From the NCBI GenBank assembly GCA_002633005.1, contig NMRA01000061.1, positions 867,652-928,544 on the forward strand: 60,893 nt of DNA. Reading direction: 5' to 3'. Source of the DNA: Phoronis australis (Eukaryota > Phoronida > Phoronidae). The position numbers were made by a program, and so were the translations under genes. The notes below the pieces were generated by a model. It searched no databases and had not been told where the DNA came from. It saw only the letters and a list, made by a program, of their open reading frames with translations. Positions 44,008-56,169 of the stretch are shown here, piece after piece; position 1 is the stretch's first letter; each line of letters begins with the position of its first letter.

Positions 44008-46313
44008 AAATTGCAGGAATGTCGCCGTAAAATTACGACCGAACAGCGAGGCTCCCATGGTAGTATAGGGTCCTCGCTCTTCGATGGTCTTCAGACGAGC
44101 ACCCTAATCATTAATATAGGTTATATCCCTTCTAAGGCACGAAGTTGATTTTTGCTGACGTTACGATAACACATGAAAGAATACGTCATTTAAAATAATG
44201 CGCTGTTGCATGTGACTGTGAGCCACCGGCGCTCGAATTTCAGGATGACTCATAACGGTACCATGCATTAGAAACATAAAGGTTGGACACTAAAGCTTTG
44301 CCTAGCTGAGGTTCCCAACTTCAACTGTATAAATTCCAAAAAAAAATCTGCTTGCATCTCCCTCAAACTTATAATGAATTAGCGACGAAATTATCAAATC
44401 AATCTCAAAACTCTGAATTCAAGAACCTAAAACAGTTAACATGGCGAATTCTAGTTGCGCTGTAAATTGTACGCCTGTCTGAGATAAAATTTTGAGTTTG
44501 AGCAAGCAACCCCTATGTAAAAGTCGACTAATTTATCCCCAATTTAAATGACTAAGGTTACTAAAAATCCTTTTATTTGTGTGTAATGTGTTTCTCCTTA
44601 TAGCTCAATTTATCACTTAACCTAGAATTCAGTTGCAAGAAGTGTCGTATCTTGTGTTTGATCTTGACATTCTGTGCTATTATATGTCGAACCACAACGA
44701 AAACTCAGATTTTGGCGGGAATTTCCGATGTCTTACAGTACGTTTAGTCTCGGTAAATCACCTATCGGCAATTGTCTGAGTTCAGAGTAACCAGCGTTAG
44801 TAGCCAGCAACCCTGGTAATTCAGTAACAAACAACATTGCTTTTCATAAGCAGAGTTTAACTACATTCGAACTGATGCTAAATTATGTGGAGGGCACTCA
44901 AATAAAATTCGTTGGGCGCGAGAAAACATAGCTTCGGAATTGCTTCGAAAGCGTCCGCCAAAAACCCGGATGCTCGAACGTGGTCTACCATGAACGTCTT
45001 ACGTCACAAAATAAGGTCCTTGAATTTGTGATTTTGGTGTTTTCTGTCATTTTTGTCCTCAAATCAGCACTCGAAGGCAATTTGAAGTGATCAAGTGAAA
45101 GAAGGTATTCAGAGATTTGTCCGATGCTGTTTTCGTGGAGTTTCATGCACATTTGAGTGGAGAATTTCAAGTAAACAGATTTTAAGTGGCCAACTTTTAT
45201 GTTTCCTGAGTAATGAGTGACGTCAGTGGTGATCGAGGAACAGATAAACTCAAGCGTCTGTGCTCTAAGCGGCATATGAAAAATTTAATATACGCATTCA
45301 TCAGGCCTTTTAGAAATCTTAAACCTGCATTTCGAACTTTTTTATGTATATATATCTTTTACTCTCATACTTGTTACGGAGATGGATTCCACTTGTGTTG
45401 TCTACTCAAGTCACAAGCAATGCATACGTACACGATTTTCGGTTTACAAAATTTCATGGTTGGTCAATCCTTTTAACTTCTGATGCTTTTTAGTTGAGTC
45501 GCCAGCGGTTTCAATGCTCTTGTTGTTAAAAGCCACAAAATCATTTTACGGTAAGCAATGTCATGAGACCGATTTTATTAGCGTAGAGGGCCTCATTCAG
45601 GTGTTTAGTGATTACGAACATGTAACTATTATGACGCGACTAGGGCCCACAACTTGGAATAGAAATGCACATTGACACTTCTTCAAATATTTTGCAAGTT
45701 TTGGATATTTTTAAGATCCAGGTAACTACGGGGACCAATTAGGGCAATTGTTTTTTTTTTCAAACTTTTGTGTTTGGATTAATCGATAGGCTCATACAAA
45801 TGTTGCGTCCATTGTACGCTGCCGGGTAGTTCAGAAGGATTTGGATCCACCGGGTCCATAGTCAGTTAACAATTTTCGAACTGCTTAATAATTCACAGCT
45901 ATGCGTACATGTACATCTGTACTAATTGTTCTTATTATTATTGTATTCACTTTCAGCATTTTAACTTTGTTTGACTGGGTTATAAACGTCAATACCACGT
46001 CGTGCTAAATAAACGAATTCCTTTTGATTCAGCTCAACACGTCAAATTGCAAATTTAGACAAAATACGTCTAAACTACGCTAATAATCATTTGCACTCAA
46101 GCCAGTTGACATGATTGTTACCAAAATCATTATCATTTTCAGGCTAATCATTTCTGATCTCATCTTGGCCTAGTCTACTGGGGACCATTTATTTCACCGC
46201 CAGGATCGCAATCCTAGTATGACGAAAAGGAAGTGTAAAGCACTTGTGTAAACAAAATGTGTGGCTTTTGTGTGAATCTGAGTTCTAACGGGAGCAAATG
46301 CCTGAAACCTCAC
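44008..46313. other. Intronic sequence, no recognisable gene
   Basis: Part of the intron between propeller exons at 42921 and 46434. The minus-strand frame at 44985-45275 (96 codons) matches no family I know. Confidence 0.3.
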
Positions 46314-46434
46314 CTCGAGAATTGTAAAACCGTGACCCATTACTGCCAAACTTCGGGATGAATTTGTGGTAAATGTATTTGTTGCCGTACACTGCAAAAA
46401 CGAGGAGTTCGCCCCAGTAGCCATCCAACATACC
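46314..46434 (-). CDS. Receptor exon: propeller blade with a CWMA variant of YWTD
   Basis: Acceptor TTTGCAG and donor GAG|GTGAGG. 121 bp, phase 2 in and 0 out. Joined to AG of the previous exon it reads R-VCWMATGANSSFLQCTATN, then TTNSSRSLAVMGHGFTILE. VCWMATGANSSFLQCTA aligns with the class B pattern (h-YWTD-xxxxxI-xxA) with YWTD changed to CWMA, and SLAVMGHGFTILEG with the LAVxGxxIYW stretch of the next blade. Two N-glycosylation sequons (NSS) are seen. An alternative frame was considered and rejected on phase. Confidence 0.72.
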
Positions 46435-47016
46435 CTGCAAATGTATTGAGTAAATCGTTTAACTTCGTGGGCTACTGGACGAGACGCTGCGATGCTTGTC
46501 GATCCACATTCCTCATCTGAAATTTTTTAAGGTTACTATTTGCTAGGGTCATATTTCTCAAACATTTTATGAAACCAAGAGACCTTATTTTTGAAATCCT
46601 TTGTGAGCAAAGAAATACGTCGTGTGCGCAGAAATACGGTGCCGAAATGTTTGGGTTTCTTTCTTAAAAATCGGACGAGCTTCTGTCGCAGATGTCAAAA
46701 TCTTTACGACTGAACTTACAAATTCTGTTCATTTTATTACTTATAGAATCGTAACGGGACATTTGATTTTTTGAACGTGTTTTTCCAAAAAAGTGGACTT
46801 AAGCACACAGGGAAAATTAGAAATCTCCGTTTTGGATGTCTCAGACTACGACAGCCGAAAAATCGGATTAACAGAATTTGCAGTTGGCGAGCTAGAAAAA
46901 ACACGTGTCGAGTGACATGACTACAAACGGGCGTATACAGCTCAACTGTCACTCACTGTTGCAAACATGGAGATAAAACACAGTGATCTCGTGGCTAAAT
47001 GTTCTATTAGGGAACT

Positions 47017-47259
47017 GGGAACCGTTCCAAAAATGATTTAGCTAAGCCAAATCTTAAACTTCAATCAATTTCAAGATAAGTTTGTCTTAAATCCTTTGCA
47101 CGAATGTGATCTTAAATTTGCCATAAGACTTTTACTCAGGTTTGTCTTAAGTTTGATGTAACTTACCGGCTGTGAAAATTTCAAAGTTTGGACAAAAAGA
47201 CAAATCTTAGACTTATGTGAAAAGTGAACTTAAGTTGGTTTCTTAGAACGGGCCCCTGG
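47017..47259. mobile_element. MITE of about 240 bp
   Basis: The left end CTGGGAACCGTTCCAAAAAT and the reverse complement of the right end CCAGGGGCCCGTTCTAAGAA form imperfect inverted termini (about 65%). The interior is rich in ACTTAAG and AAATCTTA words. The terminus GGGCCCGTT is frequent in non-autonomous elements of marine invertebrates. No clear target duplication. Confidence 0.45.
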
Positions 47260-48989
47260 CGGAGTATCTGAAATAAAACGTGGTGAAGGAAAACCAAAAC
47301 CAGAGTCTACCTACAGTTTTAACAGACTTCAGATGGTGGGAGGAAATCTATTTCTTATGCACGGCTTTCATCCAGCGATGGTACGTACGTGACACGCGGG
47401 TAATTACCAGCTCAATATGACTGTTTTGTTCAGTGAAAAACGTGCGCTTGCAGAGCTGAGCATAAAACCTGTATCCACTCAACAGCAACTATGTACAGTA
47501 CTGATCGCGAGCAAATCGAGAAACCGGCCTGATCGATGATCCAGTGTATTTAGATAGTGCCATTATTGCACAAAACATTGTTTTGGGACTTTTATTTTCG
47601 AACAGATGACAGGTATTTTAGACATGCTTGATCACAAAGTTGCCTACAATCGAAGAACTATTTTTTTCAAATCTTTTAGCTTTCCATTGACGTCGGTTTT
47701 TCTTGGAAAATACACGGTTCTTGAGTTGTGTAATATATATGTTTTCCGAATTTCTAATTTTAGTTTTTTGAAGTATATAAATTGTACCTTACATAACAAG
47801 AAAGCTAGTATTCAACTATTTCTGAGTAATAACTTTTCGGATAAAAGGCCATTCGAGTGAGGACATTGTGCGAGGTGTGTTACGAAGTTGCTCCGAAGGG
47901 TTGATAATCCGAAAAAAATCTTCAGAATTACATGAAACGCAGACGCCATTTCCTTCCTGTATGCAAACTGGACTGCGCATTTTGCTTTTACATTCGTCGT
48001 TGACTTTCCTTTTGTAATACCTTACCATCGTGTTGATGTCTGTATGATGAGTTAGTCCGTTGTTACGTGTTACTGGTATGTGTCCAACTCCCCGCACTGT
48101 TGGGTCATTTGGTTGACACATATCTTGCAACCAAGATTTTGGAGTGCAGACCCAACAAGTTCTACTAACATACTTACTAATGCTTGGCTTGGTAAAAATA
48201 TAAGTCCGTTTACCCAACTTCCTTGTTCTCTTGATGAGGTGTCGACGTGTGGAGGCACTTGTAAGGCAATCGATGGGAACTTACTCTGTAAGCGGAAAAG
48301 CATGTGTAATCAATCGTACTCTTTACGTACTGGAGTCACCGTTCCGGAGATATGAACATAGTGAAGTACCGGACTTGGCGATTTGTTCGCAGCACATCTG
48401 TCGAGCGAATGCCTGCTGCATGGTGAGGACACACCGTCTCAGAAAATAGCTGCAACATACATGTGGGAAGGTAGTTTGAAATTTTTGGACGATTTCCACA
48501 AAATAAAACCGATGAAAATAAAAGTTCTTCAAACTAGCACATTGTAAACACCATGTGTCTGACTTGCTGAATCATAGCTCCGTTAATTTTCTTGTCATTT
48601 TCCGGCATTCTTGCCCGAGTTTTAAATAACGCTTTTATGAATTGGGGATGGGAGTGAATCTGCCTAGTAGCGGAGTCATCTATCAGTTGTCACCTCGGTA
48701 CAATTTACGCGACAATTTGTCATGAGCAATGAAGTCAGAAACGTGAGATAACATTCTGATGAAACTGTGACTCTGTGAAAGCAACACCCTTTTCGCGTTG
48801 TCCGACTTACTGACCACGTCACATGTCAGATTTGTGGCTTTTTACTTTCCATTGTTTTCGTTCTCAAAGTATCCGTAGTAGGTCAAATATGCAAAATAGT
48901 TCAAAAAACGCCTTAATAAGGGAAATGCTCCCAGAGAGTCAGTGTGGACATCCTGTAAGAAAGTGTAAATATGTGCTTGCAACAATTAC
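47260..48989. other. Intron; unassigned open frames at 47816-48303
   Basis: Overlapping minus-strand frames (133 and 77 codons) and a plus-strand frame (91 codons) occupy 47816-48355. They contain Cys residues but no pattern I can match to a domain, and none has splice sites that fit the receptor phase chain. May be an old repeat-borne coding piece. Confidence 0.3.
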
Positions 48990-49036
48990 CTTTCCATAGG
49001 AAAAGCCATCGCTAGCTTCACTGGTACCTGAACTAT
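48990..49036 (-). CDS. Receptor microexon (47 bp) within the propeller
   Basis: Acceptor TTACAG and donor AAG|GTAATT. 47 bp, phase 0 in and 2 out. It encodes IVQVPVKLAMAFPME plus AG. VPVKLAMAFPMERVCW fits the xxPxGLAVDxxxxxLYW region that precedes each YWTD. The phase fits both neighbours (AG + G = Arg). Confidence 0.72.
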
Positions 49037-49719
49037 CTGTAACACAAGAAAGATTGCATGCTACATATACACGTGAAATATAGCATGCCAGTTCATCCTG
49101 ATATAAGACGATGGGCACTTGCTTCTGCCGCATACTTTCACTCAATTTGTGTATGTATACATGCTTGGTATCGTCTTCCAGTTTGGATAGATCTGACAGC
49201 CGAGAAACTGTTCGCACTTGACGGGTTACCCGGCGACTTTTTCCATACGTATGTCGTGCACGGTCGCGTGACATGCACGTTTCCGACGGCTAATGGGAAC
49301 CAAAGCTAGACTTTTTGAAGAATATTTTACACAGTGCTTTGAGCTGCAAGTTGCAAAAATGAGTCTGACGCAGACCAAAACCAATTACGCTATTTTGGAA
49401 GTTTTCACATCATCAAGCATGCAAAGTGCGAGAGGCAAGATTTGATGCACGGCTACCTTAAATTTTGAACATGATGGCCAAAGCCAAAAATTACGATGCT
49501 AATTTTTGTAGTCTTAGTATAACCTGAAAGTGTTAATATTTACACGTAAAACTTGCTTTTGGCACACTCGATTCATAACTGAGAGATCAATGAGACATCA
49601 CATTGACGCAATCAATCTACTGTAGTTTGTATCAGTGTGTGCCTCATAACACATGTATTTTCACACACTTAACTATTTTTTAAATAACGTATTGTTTTTA
49701 TTCGAAACTGCACTGTTAC

Positions 49720-49825
49720 CTTTCCGTTATCAGATTTAGTGAAGTTGACGAAGTGGCTCCTCTTGGAACCGTCAAGATTAGAAGTCTCCACAATCTCTTG
49801 CCTATTATCAGTCCAGTAAAGCTTC
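49720..49825 (-). CDS. Receptor exon: canonical YWTD repeat
   Basis: Acceptor GTATAG and donor AAG|GTAACA. 106 bp, phase 2 in and 0 out. It encodes KLYWTDNRQEIVETSNLDGS, then KRSHFVNFTKSDNGK. This is a textbook LDL-receptor class B repeat (YWTD, I/V-E-T/xA, LDGS). NFT is an N-glycosylation sequon. Upstream, GGITVDPIR of the previous exon flows into RKLYWTD. Confidence 0.92.
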
Positions 49826-51167
49826 CTATACGGAACAAGGTACATATATCATAAAGGGCAACCTTCAACGTTGATGAGAGTACACCGTGTCACAAATGGG
49901 AAAGTTATCAGACATGATTAATTTTTCAATCAATGAGGTCACAAATGTCCCAAGTTCATAAGCACTTTTCTCTTCGGGGGTAGCATTCAGAGTTTATGTT
50001 TCTAAGTTTTTGCTTTCCATTGTTATTAAGTTTTGAGTTGTTCAAGTTACTTTAATTTCTCCTTAGGTCATTGCCATGCCGACGTTTCCTGTATTGTTAA
50101 AATGTGCGTGCAAATCAAATTGTATACATTCGGAAATTGACATATTTTTACCTTTTAGAAAAGTGAACGTATCAACGGAAAAAAACATAAAAACATGTTG
50201 GTGTTTGCCCAGTTTCAAATATATTTCTAAATACAGCATAATGTTGCTTTCAAAACAGAACATTTCACCTTTCTGGAACCCTAGCAGTAAGCTTGTGCTT
50301 ACTTTCGGATAATGCATTACAAAAAACCGTATGTTGTTCTCTTTCTGGAGGTGGAGGCTTATTAAAATCTCAGTGAGCGGTACGGCACTTGTACATGCGG
50401 CGCATTCACACCCATGCGCCTGTATCCAAAATGTTGCGCTTTTGAAAAATATTTTTTTCAAATACTTGACATGTTTTGGCATGCACTGAAGCTCCATGTA
50501 TACGCATAGACACAAGTGGCTATCCCTTATAGGAGGCGATTGCATTTTTTATTGCAAGAATATTGTCACGGCTCCCTCGTAATCATCACAATACACTTTG
50601 CTATATTGCATTTTGGTCCATTTTCAATACTTGTCATTTACCATTGTAAATGCTAAACTGAATAGAAGTCAACGACTATCGGTACTACTGTTTATTTTGC
50701 ATAATGTCGCATGTGCTAAGTTTGGATGTAGTCGCAACTTCACATCCGTCACTATGAAATTTTGCCCGTCAAAAAACAAAAAGCGACAAGAAGCTGTGTA
50801 ATCTACTAGTGAGTCATTTAAATAATATACAGCACGGGTTAGAAGATTATTTTGAAGGAAAATAAAACGTTTTCAATTTCTTTTCTTTTCGTCAGTACGG
50901 TAGAACGGACCCATCTGATTTCGACAGAACAATTTCTTAGTACTGCCGCCTCCCGGTTGGGTATGAAAAATTAACCGTGTATTAAACTTCAATGATAAAT
51001 TTCCTAATATATATGTGGATGAATACTTTAGAATAACCGTTCAGCATTTGCTTGGCATGAGAGAGTTCTCAATCACAGAGCTCCCAAGTTGACGACACGG
51101 CGTAGGCTCCATGTAAAAAGAATTTTACACCTTTCCGGACACTCGCTATCAGCGTTAAGTAGGCTAC
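49826..51167. other. Intron; no recognisable gene
   Basis: The longest chance frame is 160 codons on the minus strand (50063-50545), unlike any family I know and without splice sites in phase. Confidence 0.3.
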
Positions 51168-51330
51168 TCAAATATCGGATAAAATAGGTTTAGTATACAC
51201 TCGTGTACAACTCTCAACCAGAAAACCAGGAAACGTGATTTTATCATTGACTGGACGTTCATATGTGAATCTGAGAACACTGTGGTTTTCTATAGGCTGA
51301 CTTATTATATCAGCAGTTTGCGGAATAGAC
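51168..51330 (-). pseudogene. Penelope-like RT relic in an intron
   Basis: Minus-strand ENHSVLRFTYERPVNDKITF aligns with HSVLKFTHELPLNDKIPFLD of the PLE at 10481-11114, in the region just after the catalytic box. VESCTRVYTKP follows. Upstream, IIIVLLVDKYI may be a degenerate VDD region. Only about 50 codons are recognisable. Confidence 0.65.
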
Positions 51331-51674
51331 ATAGTGCCGTCTACGTTCTGAACATTAATAATGTACTTGTCAACTAACAGAACAATGATGATTTCTAAAA
51401 ACACAAATACAGCGTTGCCGTTTTTCAAAAATTAAATGATGTCATGCCATAAACTATAGATTTTTAGGCTAAATCAAAGTTTAGAAATCATCTAAAGAAC
51501 ACAAGATTTCCAGGGTATGCGTTGTGCTGTATCACCAAGTTCCTTTGTGGATTTGCCAAAAAGTAACCCAGCCACTGACACGTGCATACGACAGGGCACA
51601 TGAGCCTTGTGCATAATAGCATCTGATACCCACGCACACATACACGCGAAGACACACGAGAACGCACGAGTTAC

Positions 51675-51834
51675 CTTCGGATTGGATCTACAGTTATCCC
51701 ACCGAGGAAAAATTCGCCACATAAGAGTTTGCGAACCATGGTCAAGTTATTGCCTTTGTCAATCCCCGTCCAAATACACTTGTTGTGATCATCAGTCCAG
51801 TAAATCTCAGACGTCACCCAATCGACGGTGAAAG
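51675..51834 (-). CDS. Receptor exon: canonical YWTD repeat
   Basis: Acceptor CCAACAG and donor AAG|GTAACT. 160 bp, phase 1 in and 2 out. It encodes (A)FTVDWVTSEIYWTDDHNKC, then IWTGIDKGNNLTMVRKLL and CGEFFLGGITVDPIR. A perfect class B repeat: VDW.....IYWTD, then I-x-T-x-I/LDG-like, then GGITVDP leading into the next YWTD. Confidence 0.92.
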
Positions 51835-52822
51835 CTGTTGGCATACAACATATTGGCTTCCAGAGGGTTTACGGTAAAGCGCCCATGACGTTTTTTCGGA
51901 AACGGCGATTTCTTCAAGTCGCTTTTCGTTCCCTAAAAAACGCCCAGGTGCTTCTACAGAGACTTGGAGATGCTGTCCTGTTCACGTAAGATCTCTGAAA
52001 TGACCTAATACCAAGGTTTACTACTTCACTGTTAGTTATAGTGGTGTAAGTATGAAAAGTGCCTCCAATTTATGAGGACCGTTAAAAATGTTAGATTTGG
52101 CAATTTGAGGCGCTAACCATTTCAAAGGAGAGTGGCAAGATGTATATGAGAAAAGCACTAGATTGACAAACTGTTCCAGCTACTTTAGCCGTTGATTAGA
52201 TAACTGGTCATGGGTTACCCGGCGGAACGGTTATGTGGCAATGGTCCGAAACTGCACCAGTCCGAAGGTGCACTAGTCTGAAAATATGTAACGTTTCGTA
52301 CTCAGGTGTATTTTTAATATTTTTACATGCAATAACGCACAATACTGTATCCCTGTGAATTTGAAATTGTAATTATCTTTTCCCCTGAGTGCTTGGACTT
52401 ACATTTGTCCAAGTTTACGCATAGCTGATCCTGGAACAAGCGTGATTTGAACTTGATGCAGAACATTGAGGCCAATCAAAAACCAGGTTTTACAAAGTCT
52501 TTAAAACGCTTTAACTGTTGTTTTCTCCAACTTGTTAATTACTAGATAGTTTATGAGTTTAATATGCAGCAGTGGTTTGATGTTGATAGCAACACATCGG
52601 ACATTCCTCCCTTTAGAGTACCTGGCACGTATAACCGCTAGAGGTTGCAACAGTCGGTGGACTGGAGCAAGGGGAGCGATTATCCCTCGATGAAAAAAGT
52701 GTATTACGCCTCTCGTCGACTTTTTGGAGTTTCAGGTCACTTCTAATTTAAGTGTTGCGATCGATACCTGGTCGACGGTTGTCAGTCATCAGATATCCTA
52801 AGCAAGTTGTTCTTAAACTTAC
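51835..52822. other. Intron; no recognisable gene
   Basis: TGCACCAGTCCGAAGGTGCA at 52255-52274 is a small imperfect palindrome in a GTCCGAA-rich stretch, perhaps repeat-derived. Nothing else assignable. Confidence 0.3.
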
Positions 52823-53134
52823 CATTGCACGACATATTCTGCCGTAAGATCGTCACTCCATCTAGGTCGTGCTGTCTTTTAATAGATCTTTTATGTAGTG
52901 TGCTTCTGTCCTTTACAAAGAAATACAATGTGCGCTGCTTTACATTTGTGCCGAGAAGCACCCGATTGTGCGTCGTTGTTGCATTTGTTGAAGACAAGGA
53001 ATCGTAGTGAGCCAGCCACCTAAATCCCAGATATTGTTTCTCGTACGTATCTTTAATGTAAGACGCCAGTCCAATGGCATTTTTCTCTTGCGAGTCAACC
53101 ACGAGAAATCCTCTGTCGGGAAAGTCGAAGTCAA
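52823..53134 (-). CDS. Receptor exon: first propeller blades
   Basis: Acceptor CTCTAG and donor ATG|GTAAGT. 312 bp, phase 1 in and 1 out. It encodes DFDFPDRGFLVVDSQEKNAI (LxVxD..xxxI start of the first blade), FRWLAHYDSL, VLLGTNVKQRTLYFFVKD (a degenerate YW position) and HDLDGVTILRQNMSCN, the LDGxxxxxL end of a class B repeat that flows into AFTVDW of the next exon. NAT and NMS sequons are present. It is the most divergent propeller part; the call rests on the LDG end and on phase continuity. Confidence 0.82.
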
Positions 53135-53537
53135 CTAGAGAGTAAAATGTGTAAAAAATGCGAGATTTTGAAAATAATACAACGCAACGACAAATTTAAA
53201 TATTTTATACACTGCATTGCATCGTCTTGATTGTAATGAGTTGTACTTTCATTCTAAACTTAGACCTTCGTCAGATACTCATGCAAAGTTCGTGAACTTT
53301 GGCTCCTTCAAAAACACACTGTCTTACGTCTATTTCACTGTTTTGTAGGAATGGTTTATGTACACAAATATGTAATGGCAAACATCTGAAGACAATAAAA
53401 AACACTTTGGCAGCCCGCACTCTCTTGATGCTTATGGGTCGCCGCCGAGTCCGACCGGCCATCAGTGATTTGTTTTCATTCAGCGTTCAAGTTAAAAGTC
53501 ATCTAGCTGGGAACCTGTGACCCAGCTAGCCCATATA

Positions 53538-53979
53538 GTACTGTTGTGCGTCAACTTAGAATCCTGCCAAATCTCAAGATTAAGCAGAAGCGAGTGTTGC
53601 GTGAACTTAGAATACGCGAGGCAACTTGTCAAATTTACTCAAATAACCACGTTGATGTTCATAAAAATTTGCACTGCACTAAATCAAGTTACATTTGAAT
53701 AAAGTAATATCAATTTTAACCAACCTTTTCAACTACGGGCGATCAGTTTCACCAAACAATGATCGATTTAGTCATTCACATATTCCTCCGATTCAGCGAC
53801 ACAAGTTTCGGTAAAAGTGAAAATGGTTTATCTCGAGGCCAATAATTACAAAAATTCTTTTCACCGAACAAAAATTTCACGTTTGGGCCTTAAAGAATTT
53901 TCAATTCCAAGTTCATGCAACACTCGCTTCTGCTTAATCTTGAGATTAAGCAAGATTCCAAGTTCACGCACAACAGTAC
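53538..53979. mobile_element. Foldback element with ~75-bp inverted arms
   Basis: The arm at 53538-53612 (GTACTGTTGTGCGTCAACTT ... GTGTTGCGTGAACTTAGAA) is the reverse complement of 53905-53979 at about 90%. A ~290-bp loop separates them. No coding content. Confidence 0.85.
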
Positions 53980-54492
53980 CACGCTCTTACTGTAAACTGC
54001 GGATTCTGGAAGTTCTAATTATTATGATTTATTACAAGCTGTCAAGTGACGCTCTATGGAGATAACTGATTTCGAGCTCGCGCAGCTCGTTCTGCGAGTC
54101 GTTGGTGGTGAACCCCTACAGCTCCGTGACCTTTGACCTATCCATGCGTTCTTGTGATTGGTTATGTATGTGTCATGTTGCTGAGTGTCACCTAGCGGAC
54201 CAGGAATGATATGTCGATGCCCATAAGACCGTCGAAATTCCAATGTTAATTCAGAAACTGTTTGACAACAAACCTTGTAACGTAACGACGGTTGAACTCG
54301 TTGATAATAAATCCCGAAATAAAACGAGAAAAACACCGGAGTTTTGGACACGACTGCTTTATTTCGCTCCTCAATCAAAAATACCAAATCCCAACTGGTC
54401 TCAAGACACGTGAAGCGTATAATTTACCTAATAATATTTAGTACACAAATCCCCCGTTCAAATATATTCGACACAAAGTTGGTGAACTGCAA

Positions 54493-54774
54493 GTGTAAGA
54501 CTAGAGTGGCCACTGGAGATCGAACAAGAAACAGTTTGATGTTTGCTTGGCCTAAGTTCATCCGCTAAGTCACACTAACTACCGACTGAGGACACGCATT
54601 ATCAGAATCGGTCTTCTAAGCCAGGCGACCAGTTTGCCGACTCAAGTGCCGACTGCAGTGGCGACTCAGCTGCCGACTCCTAGCAGACTGCTGCTGGTCG
54701 TCCGCTTGTCGGCTAGACGACAGGTCGTCGACCGATTTCTGACCAGTCGGACAAATATTCGTGATGTGTGTAGT
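54493..54774. repeat. Dispersed GTCG/CGAC-rich repeat, copy 2 (partner at 10181-10480)
   Basis: Same orientation and word order as copy 1, at about 75% identity. No PLE sequence follows on its right. Confidence 0.7.
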
Positions 54775-54782
54775 AAGAGTAG

Positions 54783-56055
54783 TTTGTATCAAATCCCCTA
54801 CTTTGAAATCGTGATAGAACAAAGATCGAAGCAACAGCGGGCGAGATATTGGGGACTTTCGGACGCCGCGTTAACTTTTGCAACATGACTGTGCCCCAAG
54901 ACTCCACCTGACTGTTTCAGGTGACACTTTCCACCGACTCTACCACTAACCAGGTCCTAAGCCTGGTGCTGCGCTGAACAGCCTCACTGTTGAAACACTG
55001 GAAGCTCATCCCAACCAACTCTATTTCTGACCAGAAACGCCTAGGAAAGGATGGGGATAGTGTTAGAACAGTACATGAAACTTGCATGTGTTAATTGAAA
55101 TTTCTCACGTGACCTGGAATGCGTTACGACACGACTAGTTAATAACACCGAGTACCTAATTTTCTTTGAGGTTAGATGGGCGAATCACAAAGTAGTGCAA
55201 AGTAGAAATCCATACGTTATGTCGTTTGCAAAACAACCAAATGCGCACCAACCAAACAATGCTGGAATTCCGAGAAGGTGGCAAGATTATGATAGACAAA
55301 TCGGGCGTCGCAACTGTACGTACTCCCAGTCGGAAGGACATGCAAACAACTTCTTAAACGGACCCATCTTTGGCGGCTAATTCCATATCGACGTTCATTC
55401 AAACGGGGACGAGCCCCAACTCAAGAAACGTGGCAAGACTGTCTAGCTGTGCTGTCTCAAGGTCAATTCGGTACTCACGCGCGGGGAAGCCTTGCTGACT
55501 ATTATTTATAAACATTTTTTAAGTTTCAATATCACAATTTCAAAGACTATTTATAAGATTCTAACTTGAATATTTGCTACGAAAGTTGAATGCAATTTAC
55601 AATTGTTAAGGCTTACATATTACTATTAACAAAATGTAACTGAATTACTTTACAGTGCGCAAGCGTGTTTATGCAAAAGTTGCGTCATGTGGTTGAAAGT
55701 TTTAGACAAGTCGAGTTTTTCGGCAAAAATATTGTTTTTACGGTTCATGTGAGAAAACAAATCCTACACTATTCTCAGACTTATGACATGGGCAGAACCT
55801 CTTGGAAGTTTCGTAAAAGTCCCTCAGCAAGACTCGGGATTTTGAAACAAATTTCCAAAAGATTTTGGCCATGTCATCAACCTCGTGTAGGATTCTCTAT
55901 ATGTGCCATACAAGTTTACAGACGCGACAGATGCGAAGTTTATGAAGATACCGACTTAGACATCTGATTGGTCCTAGATGACTTACAGACCAGATATCTT
56001 AGCCGGATGTTGCGGCAGAACCTGTGTCACACACATCACTTGTATGTCAACTTAC
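54783..56055. other. Intron; no recognisable gene
   Basis: Short chance frames on both strands. Nothing assignable. Confidence 0.3.
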
Positions 56056-56169
56056 TTTGGCTGCAGTTCATTTTATCGTCGTCGAGTAGGAGACCGTCAC
56101 TACAGGCACATTGGACGGGACCCATGGTGCGAAAACAAAATTCTTCGCACATGGTAGAGTCACAGGTTT
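56056..56169 (-). CDS. Receptor exon: EGF-like domain
   Basis: Acceptor TTCTTCTAG and donor AAA|GTAAGT. 114 bp, phase 1 in and 1 out, the classic symmetrical EGF exon. It encodes TCDSTMCEEFCFRTMGPVQ, then CACSDGLLLDDDKMNCSQ. Six cysteines lie in the C-x4-C-x3-C-x8-C-x-C-x13-C order found in LDL-receptor/LRP EGF domains, with SDGLLLDDDKMNC as the usual GxxLxxDxxxC end. It joins in phase to the propeller (A + TT = Ile). Confidence 0.93.

Noticed and set aside
46314-46434. Alternative reading of this exon as GMLDGYWGELLVFAVYGNKY, which looks propeller-like.
   Set aside because: It needs phase 0 in and phase 1 out, which clashes with the 47-bp exon before it and leads to an early stop in the next exon. 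The chosen frame fits both sides and also matches class B spacing.
47816-48355. Overlapping frames of 133, 91 and 77 codons, considered as a receptor exon.
   Set aside because: No domain pattern, and no splice sites compatible with the phase chain of the neighbouring exons.
50063-50545. A 160-codon minus-strand frame.
   Set aside because: No recognisable domain, splice sites or homology to anything else in the window. Treated as chance.
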